Source of the DNA: Deltaproteobacteria bacterium UBA4427
GTDB taxonomy: Bacteria; Myxococcota_A; UBA9160; UBA4427
Direction: 5' to 3'
Assembly (NCBI GenBank): GCA_002390675.1
Contig: DGPZ01000116.1
Location: 305 to 9,339 of the forward strand
DNA: 9,035 nt
This document shows, piece after piece, positions 1 to 7,140 of this stretch. A program made the position numbers and the translations under genes. The notes under the pieces are model-generated. The model searched no databases and was not told the DNA's origin. It was given only the letters and a program-made list of their open reading frames with translations. How positions within the stretch are numbered: the first letter of the stretch is position 1; each line of letters opens with the position of its first letter.

Positions 1-209
1 CAATCGTAAGGCGAGCGTGAATAAGACGGAAGCGCCTAAATAGTAGGTTCACGCGATTGCGGTTGTGCCTTTGGAGTCGAGGCTTGTGTCGGCTGGATTG
101 GCACCATGTACCGGCCCGTCGACCGAAGGTTTTTGTTCCGTGCCGCTTGTGCGTTTTTAGAGATTGCGCGCACAGTATAGGCGGACCAACCATTTGCCAG
201 TTTCGATCT

Positions 210-265
210 GGTCGAATCCGGGTCGAACTAATTAGTACTGCGGCATCAGTCCCGAGGTCGAACTA
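210..265 (+). repeat. Repeated GGTCGAA(CTA) element, possible operator
   Basis: GGTCGAACTA occurs at 221-230 and again, identically, at 256-265. A shorter copy, GGTCGAA, starts at 210. The starts are 11 and 35 bases apart, so the first two fall on nearly the same helix face. The first copy also forms the right half of a small inverted repeat, TTCGA (202-206) and TCGAA (212-216). The layout resembles binding sites for a regulator ahead of the operon. A nine-base match (GGTCGAACT) also occurs by chance within the TerC coding region at 1068-1076, which weakens the case. Confidence 0.3.
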
Positions 266-377
266 CATCGGTTCTCCCGGCGCCCCTCCACTTGTGGTAT
301 TCCCCCACGGACGACTGCAAACCGGCGGAAATTGATCCGGAGCACCCGCTCTCGGTTCGTTGTTGTTTCGAGGGCGT

Positions 378-401
378 GAGAGGAGAGGGGAGGGGAGGGG
401 A
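378..401 (+). promoter_or_regulatory. Purine-only, G-run ribosome-binding region for the TerC gene
   Basis: Every base from 378 to 401 is a purine. The tract contains AGGAG (381-385) and then three GGGG runs at 387-390, 392-395 and 397-400, separated by single A bases. GGGAG elements within it lie 5-10 bases ahead of the TTG at 403, so it contains the Shine-Dalgarno sequence and decides that start. The G runs plus the GG at 382-383 could fold into an RNA G-quadruplex of at least two tiers over the ribosome-binding site. That folding is inferred. Confidence 0.6.
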
Positions 402-402
402 T

Positions 403-1203
403 TTGGAGGCATTGATTACCGCTGAGAATGCGATCGCTCTGGCGACGCTCGCCGGTCTCGAGATCGTGCTCGGCATCGATAATATCGTCTTCATTGCGAT
501 CCTGACTCAAAAGCTCCCTCGTGCTCGTCAAGCCGCGGCGCGACGTATCGGACTGGTCGCCGCCATGGTGATGAGGATCGGACTGCTGCTCACGATCGGT
601 TGGGTCATGGGACTCACGGAAGTGCTGTTCAGCGTTCTGGACCACGCATTTTCGGGGCGCGATCTGATCCTGCTAGGCGGCGGCCTCTTTCTTGTCGCCA
701 AGGCGACTTGGGAAATACACGACAAACTCGAGGGCAGCGAAGATGTGTACGGCGGTGGGCAATCCGTGTCCGTGAGCTTCGTGATCTTGCAGATCATGTT
801 GCTCGACATCGTGTTTTCTCTCGACTCGGTCATTACCGCTGTCGGGATGGCCAACGAAATTTCCGTGATGATCGCTGCTGTTGTGGTTTCGGTCGGCGTA
901 ATGTTGGTGTTTGCAGAAACGATTAGTCGATTCATCGAAGAGCATCCGACCATGAAAATTCTTGCCCTCGCATTTCTGATTTTAATTGGCACTATGTTGA
1001 TGCTTGAAGGGCTCGGGAAGCATGTCGAGAAGGGATACATCTACTTTGCGATGGCCTTCGCGCTTGGGGTCGAACTGGTGAATGTCGCGGTGCGGAAGCC
1101 GAGTCCGGTTCAGCTGAAGCAGACCTACGTGACCCGGGATGATCATTCGCAACTGCCCGCGGACCCAGCGCATCCTGGGTCCGACTTGAGTAAAGGAGTC
1201 TGA
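403..1203 (+). CDS. TerC-family integral membrane protein (YgdQ-like)
   Basis: This 266-residue polytopic inner-membrane protein matches the TerC/YgdQ/YkoY family in motifs and length (E. coli YgdQ is a little shorter). The N-terminal half carries the hallmark LEIVLGIDNIVF with acidic or polar membrane residues E20, D26 and N27. The second half repeats the pattern as LLDIVFSLDSVITAVG, with D135 and D141. About seven hydrophobic segments run to residue ~225, followed by a short polar tail. Family members are linked to Mn2+ efflux and, in Bacillus, to metalation of secreted enzymes; the tellurite link is historical. I chose the TTG at 403 because it sits directly after a strong purine-rich ribosome-binding region and the family alignment starts there. 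An ATG at 292 would add 37 unrelated residues. The stop lies 5 bp before the next gene, whose Shine-Dalgarno sits in this gene's last codons. The family call is firm; the transported ion is not shown by the sequence. Confidence 0.93.
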   Translation: MEALITAENAIALATLAGLEIVLGIDNIVFIAILTQKLPRARQAAARRIGLVAAMVMRIGLLLTIGWVMGLTEVLFSVLDHAFSGRDLILLGGGLFLVAKATWEIHDKLEGSEDVYGGGQSVSVSFVILQIMLLDIVFSLDSVITAVGMANEISVMIAAVVVSVGVMLVFAETISRFIEEHPTMKILALAFLILIGTMLMLEGLGKHVEKGYIYFAMAFALGVELVNVAVRKPSPVQLKQTYVTRDDHSQLPADPAHPGSDLSKGV

Positions 1204-1208
1204 GGCCG

Positions 1209-4200
1209 ATGTCCTCTCGCATATTTAGGGTCGGTCGCTGGATCGTTCTTGGTCTCGTTTTACTTCCGTCTATGTTGGTGCTTGGCGTCTCCTTCGCGCT
1301 CAAGCTGACTCAGCTTTCCGACGAGCCTTTTGAGCAGATCATCATGGTCGTGGGCGGAGGTCTGGCCTCGACGGCTATTTGCGCCGTCACAGGCTGTGAA
1401 CCCGAATTCCTGGAAGGGATGGAGAGCCTCGTCTTCGCAGAAGGGCTGCTTGAAGGAACGCCGGTTGCACTTGAAGTGGATGAATGGGGCCGGGTGCTAG
1501 TTGCAGAGACGGCACGTCAGAACGCCGGCGCCGAAGACAATAGAGGTCATCCCTATTGGTTGATGGATGATCTGGCATCACGGACCGTTGAAGACCGGGT
1601 CGCCTACTACAAAAAGTGGACCGAATCCGGCGAGATCGAGGACCCTAATCATTTCACGTCTTCAGCCGATCGTCTCGTCTTGCTCGAAGATGTTGATGGT
1701 GATGAACGGGCGGACACTCGAACGGTTCTCGCTTCGTGGAATGAGATGGCTTCAGGGCTCGTTGCGGGCATCGAAGCGCGGGAAGGCTCGATTTTAGTTA
1801 CATCAATCCCGTCGATCTACCGCGTAGAAGACCTCGATTATGACGGCGTCGCTGAATCGGTCGAAACGATTCACACAGGCTTCGGGGTGAAGACCTCACT
1901 CATCGGGCATGATTTGCACGGTCTGGTCTGGGGCCCCGACGGAAAAATCTATTTCTCGATGGGGGACCGCGGGTACAGCGTCACGAGTGACGAGGGCGAG
2001 GTTTTCGAGCCGTCTATGGGACCCGGTCGTGGTGCAGTGTTTCGGATGAATCCCGACGGCAGCGACTTGCAGGTCTTCGCGACGGGCGTGCGGAATCCGC
2101 AGGAGTTGGCCTTCGATGACTACGGGAATCTGTTTACTGGTGACAATAATGGTGATGGTGGCGACTCCGCGCGAATTGTCTATCTCGTCGAAGGCAGTGA
2201 GACGGGATGGGCCATGGCTTTCCAGTCGCTGGCCGGCGACTACGTGCGGGGGCCTTGGGTTGCCGAAGGTCTTTGGGAGCTGCAGCACGAGACGCAGCCC
2301 GCATGGGTGCTGCCGCCCGTGGCGCATATAGCGAACGGGCCTGCGGGTTTCGTTCACTATCCCGGACTGGGCCTTCCTGAACGTTATGCGAATTTCTTCT
2401 TTCTCTGTGACTACGCCTATACCCCGGGCCGCACAGGGATTTGGTCTTTCCGGCTGACTCCCGAAGGTGCGGGAATGAAGATGGAAGAGCGGCACAAGTT
2501 CGCATGGTCGGTCTTGGCGACGGATTTCGATTTCGGATGGGATGGTCGAATGTTCGCCACGATCTTCGATCAATTCGGAGGCGGGAAGCACGTATTGCAG
2601 ATGCGACACCCGGAGTCCCAGGCGGATCCGCGAGTGGATGAGCTTTCGAGACTCGTCCGCCAGCCGATGGCGAGTCAAAAGACGGAGCGACTCTTCGAGC
2701 TGCTGTCCTTTCCTGACCAGCGGTTGCGTCTTCGCGCGCAGTACGAGTTGGTCACGCGGGAGCAGGTGGCGGGGCTGATCCAGGTGGCGAAGCAGGCAGA
2801 CGCGGACGTAGTGCCCCGCTTGCACGCACTTTGGGGTCTAGGACAACTCGGGAAAGAAGCTCTCTCAGCACTCTCTCTGAACGGTTTGGAATGGCTCGAG
2901 TCTGCTCCCCTCGAAGTCCGGGCACAATTTGCACGAGTCGTGGGAGACGCCGGGCAGGACGAACTCGCTCCTCTATTTATTCAGTGGCTAAATGATGACT
3001 CGCTTCGAATTCGTTTCTTTGCGGCGCAAGCGCTGGGGGCGCTGAAGGTGCCTAGTGCGGTCTTGCCTCTAGCGGACGCGCTTCGCACGAACGCGGATGA
3101 AGATGTGTTTCTTCGCCACGCAATCGTTTGGGCTTGGCACCGCATTGATAATCTAGACGCGGTCTGGGCTCTTCGCGATGATCCCAGCCGGTCGGTCAGG
3201 CTCGGTGTACTGCTCGCGCTCAGGAATGAAAGTGATGCCCGCATCGCGGTATTCCTTGATGACGAAGATCCACTGCTAGTCGTTGAGGCTGCGCGTGCGA
3301 TCTACGACCTGCCTCTCGAGTCGGCAATGACGGAGCTTGCCGCGCTCGCGGCTAGCCTATCCCCAGCGACGGAGGAGGACACGCAAACATCCCAAGCGCT
3401 TCATAGGCGTGTTATTGGAGCCAATGTCCGACTCCGCTCTCCAGCCGGGGCGGGTGCACTCGCTCGTTATGTGATCGACGAGAGCCAGCTGGAATCGCTT
3501 CGCGAGATTGCTCTCGAAGCCCTCGGCGCGTATTCCGAACCGCCTCTACGTGATTTGACCATGGGCTTCTATCGGCCGCTTGCCGCGGCAGATGATGAAA
3601 TCTTGGCCTCGGTTCTCAGATCTCAAGGGGCAGCGCTGGCGGAGTCTTCCCTTGGTGGTAGGGCGTTGGAAATCGCGACTGAAAACGGAGAGTTGCCGTT
3701 AGATGACGAGGAATTGGTTGAGCTGATCGGCGATGCGTCTGGAGATCTCGGCGCCCGGGTAGCTTCGATGCGCGCGCTGACGTCTCGAGCGGAAGTCGGC
3801 CAGCTGAGTGTGGACCCAGCCGCCACAATTGAAGGCTCACTTGGATCCGATTCGGCCGCCCTTCGAATGGCGGCGAGGGAGTTGCGAACTCGCGTTGCGC
3901 CGGCGGCAGGCCTAACGGGTTACGTCGAGGCAACGAAGGGGGCGGAGACGCTTGTTGAGCGCCAACACGCGTGGCGTATGCTCGCAGGGATTCCGGGAGG
4001 AGTAAGCGAACGCGTGATCGCGCAAGGCCTAATGGAATGGTCTGAGGGCAACTTAGAACAAGGCGTGGCGCTTGAAGTATTTGAAGCGGCCGCGGGCCGG
4101 GGCGGCGACCTAGGGGCTCGTTCCGATTTGGCGATGGCTGGGGGGGCGGCTGCCTCGAGGGAGGCTCGCCCTGTGGACACAAGGCGCTGGGCGTTGTCCG

Positions 4201-4607
4201 GTGGAAATGCGGAATTAGGACGCGAGATCTTTCAAACGATTGGTGACTGCCAGCGGTGTCACGGCGGCGGTGGCGGACATGGAGGCGGAGTGGGGCCTTC
4301 ACTCGCGGGTGTGCGCGCAAAGGGAGCGGAGCATGTGCTCGAGTCCGTTCTCGAACCGAACGCGAAGATTGCGAATGGTTTTGCCTCGATCGTCGTACGG
4401 CGTCGAGACGGTTCCTCGACATCAGGACTGATCGTGAATGAGGATGCATCATCCCTGGTGCTGGATATCGGTGCCCCGTATCCCGTAACGATCGCGCTTG
4501 ATGATATCGTGGAACGCAGTGCGCCAATCTCCGGAATGCCGCCTGTGGGGCTGGGGCTTGCGCCGCAGGCGCTGCGAGACGTAGTCGCTTACGTAATGAC
4601 GCTATAG
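1209..4607 (+). CDS. Exported PVC-type protein: beta-propeller dehydrogenase-like domain, HEAT-like repeats and C-terminal c-type heme domain
   Basis: This 1132-residue protein starts at ATG 1209, with AAGGAG at 1193-1198. Residues 11-31 form a signal peptide or membrane anchor after a basic start. Residues ~70-475 resemble the PVC-type 'membrane-bound dehydrogenase' propeller (soluble sugar dehydrogenase-like): GPDGKIYFSMGDRG near 241, RNPQELAFDDYGNLF near 294, and the family phrase GFVHYPGLGLPERYANFFFLCD. Calcium-type loops are visible at D161/D163/D165/D169, D208/D210/D212/E216 and D312/N314/D316/D319. Residues ~480-800 are helical HEAT-like repeats. Residues ~998-1132 are a single cytochrome c-like domain with C1014-Q-R-C1017-H1018 and probable distal ligand M1110 in SGMPPVG. 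Oxidation of a sugar or alcohol with electrons passed to the heme is an inference; no substrate can be read from the sequence. An unusual Gly/His run follows the heme site. Such proteins are typical of Planctomycetes and Verrucomicrobia and also occur in other phyla. Confidence 0.9.
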   Translation: MSSRIFRVGRWIVLGLVLLPSMLVLGVSFALKLTQLSDEPFEQIIMVVGGGLASTAICAVTGCEPEFLEGMESLVFAEGLLEGTPVALEVDEWGRVLVAETARQNAGAEDNRGHPYWLMDDLASRTVEDRVAYYKKWTESGEIEDPNHFTSSADRLVLLEDVDGDERADTRTVLASWNEMASGLVAGIEAREGSILVTSIPSIYRVEDLDYDGVAESVETIHTGFGVKTSLIGHDLHGLVWGPDGKIYFSMGDRGYSVTSDEGEVFEPSMGPGRGAVFRMNPDGSDLQVFATGVRNPQELAFDDYGNLFTGDNNGDGGDSARIVYLVEGSETGWAMAFQSLAGDYVRGPWVAEGLWELQHETQPAWVLPPVAHIANGPAGFVHYPGLGLPERYANFFFLCDYAYTPGRTGIWSFRLTPEGAGMKMEERHKFAWSVLATDFDFGWDGRMFATIFDQFGGGKHVLQMRHPESQADPRVDELSRLVRQPMASQKTERLFELLSFPDQRLRLRAQYELVTREQVAGLIQVAKQADADVVPRLHALWGLGQLGKEALSALSLNGLEWLESAPLEVRAQFARVVGDAGQDELAPLFIQWLNDDSLRIRFFAAQALGALKVPSAVLPLADALRTNADEDVFLRHAIVWAWHRIDNLDAVWALRDDPSRSVRLGVLLALRNESDARIAVFLDDEDPLLVVEAARAIYDLPLESAMTELAALAASLSPATEEDTQTSQALHRRVIGANVRLRSPAGAGALARYVIDESQLESLREIALEALGAYSEPPLRDLTMGFYRPLAAADDEILASVLRSQGAALAESSLGGRALEIATENGELPLDDEELVELIGDASGDLGARVASMRALTSRAEVGQLSVDPAATIEGSLGSDSAALRMAARELRTRVAPAAGLTGYVEATKGAETLVERQHAWRMLAGIPGGVSERVIAQGLMEWSEGNLEQGVALEVFEAAAGRGGDLGARSDLAMAGGAAASREARPVDTRRWALSGGNAELGREIFQTIGDCQRCHGGGGGHGGGVGPSLAGVRAKGAEHVLESVLEPNAKIANGFASIVVRRRDGSSTSGLIVNEDASSLVLDIGAPYPVTIALDDIVERSAPISGMPPVGLGLAPQALRDVVAYVMTL

Positions 4608-4687
4608 ATCGGTAGTTAGGGATGTAGACAGAGGCCTGCAGACCGAGATGAAATTGGACTCGATCGCGTTGAACGAAAGGACTGAAC

Positions 4688-5086
4688 GTGAATCCTAGAC
4701 TGGCCACGTGTTTAATTTGGTTGACGCTAGTGATGGTATGGCCTGTGTCGATGTTGGGGCTGGACGGTTCATTCACCCCCGTCGCACGATTCATTCAGCT
4801 TGCCTCAGCATTGTCTTGGCTCGGTTTTCTCGAGGGAACCGAAGGGATGGTGGGGCTCTTTATCGGTCTGCTCTGGGGACATGCTGTGGTCTATGGAGCG
4901 GTGCTATTCGCGATCTCTTTCGCATTCGTCAGGCTGGGGCTTGCGCGATTGCCCGGAGGGCTTCGTGCGGGAGCAGCCGTGGCGGTCATGGCGGCGGTCA
5001 TTTTGTGGTGCGTGTTCATCGCGGAATACAACACGCAATTTCACCACTCGAGTCCGCACGCAAGCTGGCTGGAGTTGTATAGATGA
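4688..5086 (+). CDS. Small polytopic membrane protein, family not recognised
   Basis: I do not recognise this 132-residue protein. It is strongly hydrophobic, with probable membrane segments near residues 5-24, 33-48, 53-84 (long, possibly two) and 91-114, giving three or four passes. The C-terminal tail after AEY is polar and carries paired and single histidines (QFHHSSPHASW), which could bind a metal or face the periplasm. The start is GTG at 4688, with AAAGGA at 4676-4681 six bases upstream. The gene lies 80 bp after the heme protein. Its TGA stop overlaps the ATG of the DUF3604 gene in an ATGA (5083-5086), which implies translational coupling and suggests the two proteins are made in step. 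A role as membrane partner or anchor of the exported neighbour is conjecture. Coding status is well supported by the ribosome-binding site, the overlap and the membrane-protein composition. Confidence 0.82.
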   Translation: MNPRLATCLIWLTLVMVWPVSMLGLDGSFTPVARFIQLASALSWLGFLEGTEGMVGLFIGLLWGHAVVYGAVLFAISFAFVRLGLARLPGGLRAGAAVAVMAAVILWCVFIAEYNTQFHHSSPHASWLELYR

Positions 5087-7140
5087 GCGTGAGGCGACGA
5101 CCTAGGGGGAGAGGGTTTGAGGCTGCCGAGCTTGTAGGCATGACTGCAAGGGCTCGCCGGAGACAAGCATGGCTCGGCATTTCGGGTCGGTTCATCGTTG
5201 CGATGACTATAATAATGGGGCAGGCCGTGATGGCCGAGACGAACCCCGAGATGGCTCTGAGCGACGTGTCCGCGCAGCCATTCGATCGCACGTCGATCGT
5301 GCCGCCGTGGCCCGTGACGGAAGAGCGAGAGCGCTGTACGGCCTATGATCCTATGCGCCGACCCTTTTTCGGAGATACGCATGTCCATACGGCCATCTCT
5401 TTCGATGCATGGGGGCAGGGCACTCGTGGCCGTCCCGACGATGCTTATCGCTTTGCGAAAGGCAAGGCGATCGGAGTGCAGCCCTACGATGAGGCGGGCG
5501 AGCCAAACCGCTTAGCGCAGTTAAGGCGGCCGCTTGATTTCGCAGTCGTGACGGATCACGCCGAGCTCTTTGGCGAGACTTATATCTGCGACACGCCCGG
5601 CGTAGAAGGATACGACTCCTTCTTGTGCCGCCTGAACCGGACCTTTCCGAAGCTCGGTTACATGTCGGTGAATAGTCGTGTTTTTCAGGCGATCGGTGCG
5701 CCTCGCTACTCGATGTGCGGGGAGGACGGTTCCTATTGCCGAAGCATGGCGAAGGGGCCGTGGCAGGAAACGGTCGACGCCGCTCAGTCTCATTATGACC
5801 GCTCCGCCCAGTGCCGTTTCACGCCCTTCATCGGGTACGAGTGGACCGGTATGCCGAGCGGTCAAAAAATTCACAGGAACATCATCTTCCGCAACGATTT
5901 TTATCAAAGCGTGCCGACTAACTATATAGACACGCCAAACGCTGAAGGGCTTTGGTCGGCCCTCGAGTCCGAGTGCCTTGATCGCGGAGACGGCTGCGAG
6001 GTCCTCGCGATTCCGCACAACCCGAATGTGAGCAATGGAATGCTCTTTCGGACCGTGAACGACGACGGAACGCCACTTTCTGCTGCGAACGCGCGCCGCC
6101 GTGCGCGACTCGAAACCCTCGTCGAGGTCACTCAGCACAAGGGCAGTAGCGAGTGTCGGTTCACGCAAGAAGATGAAGCCTGCGGCTACGAAAAGTTGCC
6201 CTTTGCCTTGCTAGGCCAGGAAACGTCCTCGGCACTTGGGGGAACTCCCGTTCCGCCACTCAGCTATGCGCGCGAAGCACTGGCCGAGGGTTTGGCGCAG
6301 AAACGTAGTCTCGGAGTGAACCCATTCGCCTTCGGGCTGATCGGTTCAACGGATTCACATCTCGCGACGCCGGGTCTCGTCTCAGAGCAAGACTTCAAAG
6401 GACACGCGGCGGGCATCGTTTCGCATCGCCTTGAAGCGCCAGTCATGCCCGATTCGCTCTGGTACAACCCGGGCGGCTTGGCCGTGTTATGGGCGGAAGA
6501 AAATTCTCGGGATGCACTCTTTGAGTCCATGAAACGGCGCGAAGCCTACGGGACAAGTGGGCCGCGTATGATCCTACGCTTCTTTGGGGGCTGGGGCTTC
6601 GAAGAGGACATGTGTGGCGATCGACGCCGTGTGGAGAAGGCATACGCCTCAGGCGTTCCTATGGGCGGTGATCTAGAAGCGACAGGTGAGGCGACCAGTT
6701 CTCCCAAGTTTTTGATTTCAGCTCTGCGAGATCCTGGAGTGCCCGGCGATCCAGGCGGTCTGTTACAGCGAATTCAGATCGTGAAGGCCTGGGAAGAGGG
6801 TGGCTCGACACAGACGCGTGTCGTTGACGTTGCCGGAGAAACTTCGGCCGAGGCGACTGTCGACCCTCTGACCTGCGAGCCGCGCGGGCCTGGCGCGGAC
6901 GAGCTATGCGCCGTCTGGTCAGACCCCAATTTCAACCCTAATCAGCACGCGCTCTATTATGCGCGAGTCCTTCAGAACCCGAGCTGTCGTTGGAATGCTT
7001 ATGTTTGCCTCGAGGAGGGCGTCGATTGCGAGGATCCCGCCACAATCAGGGATGGGCTTGCGGGTTGCTGTGACGAGCGCTTTCCGAAGACGCTCCAGGA
7101 GCGCGCCTGGTCCTCGCCTATCTGGTACGAAGCGCCCTGA
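5083..7140 (+). CDS. Exported DUF3604-domain protein with PHP-like metal-binding motifs
   Basis: This 685-residue protein belongs to the DUF3604 family, whose reaction is not established. Family signatures are GDTHVHTAISFDAW (H100, H102), FAVVTDHAELFGE (D158, H159, E161), FIGYEWTGMPSG followed by HRNIIFRND, GSTDSHLATPG (D424, H426) and the C-terminal ERAWSSPIWY. The H-x-H, D-H and D-S-H sites resemble the metal ligands of PHP phosphoesterases and related hydrolases, so a metal-dependent hydrolase is likely by analogy. A hydrophobic stretch ending in MAET (about residues 33-51) after a basic region is a signal peptide. Many cysteines (for example CGEDGSYC and the C-terminal CC) suggest periplasmic disulfides. 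I took ATG 5083 because of GGAG at 5071-5074 and the ATGA overlap. The ATG at 5140 would give a more standard signal peptide length and remains possible. It is the last gene of the cluster, and no clear terminator follows. Confidence 0.92.
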   Translation: MSVRRRPRGRGFEAAELVGMTARARRRQAWLGISGRFIVAMTIIMGQAVMAETNPEMALSDVSAQPFDRTSIVPPWPVTEERERCTAYDPMRRPFFGDTHVHTAISFDAWGQGTRGRPDDAYRFAKGKAIGVQPYDEAGEPNRLAQLRRPLDFAVVTDHAELFGETYICDTPGVEGYDSFLCRLNRTFPKLGYMSVNSRVFQAIGAPRYSMCGEDGSYCRSMAKGPWQETVDAAQSHYDRSAQCRFTPFIGYEWTGMPSGQKIHRNIIFRNDFYQSVPTNYIDTPNAEGLWSALESECLDRGDGCEVLAIPHNPNVSNGMLFRTVNDDGTPLSAANARRRARLETLVEVTQHKGSSECRFTQEDEACGYEKLPFALLGQETSSALGGTPVPPLSYAREALAEGLAQKRSLGVNPFAFGLIGSTDSHLATPGLVSEQDFKGHAAGIVSHRLEAPVMPDSLWYNPGGLAVLWAEENSRDALFESMKRREAYGTSGPRMILRFFGGWGFEEDMCGDRRRVEKAYASGVPMGGDLEATGEATSSPKFLISALRDPGVPGDPGGLLQRIQIVKAWEEGGSTQTRVVDVAGETSAEATVDPLTCEPRGPGADELCAVWSDPNFNPNQHALYYARVLQNPSCRWNAYVCLEEGVDCEDPATIRDGLAGCCDERFPKTLQERAWSSPIWYEAP

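Larger units (their letters stand above)
1..402. other. Gene-poor leader upstream of the TerC operon
   Basis: No convincing protein-coding gene is visible on either strand here. Frames open through this stretch lack a ribosome-binding site, a recognisable domain and plausible composition. Positions 2-43 on the plus strand could be the last 13 codons and TAG stop of a gene entering from the left (reading NRKASVNKTEAPK), but nothing identifies it. From about 200 to 265 there is a small cluster of GGTCGAA repeats, and the region ends in a purine-only tract that serves the first operon gene. I saw no good sigma70 promoter pair. The operon promoter must lie here or further upstream, because the operon's first gene begins at 403. 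Confidence 0.5.

Noticed and set aside
57..335. Plus-strand open frame of 92 codons in the leader
   Set aside because: It has a TTG start with no ribosome-binding site, is rich in Cys and Arg without a recognisable pattern, and overlaps the repeat cluster.
292..402. Upstream ATG extension of the TerC-family protein
   Set aside because: The extra 37 residues are not membrane-like or family-like, no Shine-Dalgarno precedes 292, and the purine-rich ribosome-binding region would lie inside the gene.
57..402. yybP-ykoY manganese riboswitch ahead of the TerC gene
   Set aside because: This RNA is known upstream of some TerC-family genes, but I could not find its conserved core segments or paired stems here.
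1896..2825. Minus-strand open frame of 309 codons
   Set aside because: It is antisense to the well-supported propeller domain, and its His/Arg-rich composition is typical of a shadow frame.
3616..4794. Long minus-strand open frame of 392 codons
   Set aside because: It lies antisense to the heme protein, is rich in Pro, Arg and Ser as expected of the complementary strand of GC-rich coding sequence, and has no domain or ribosome-binding site.
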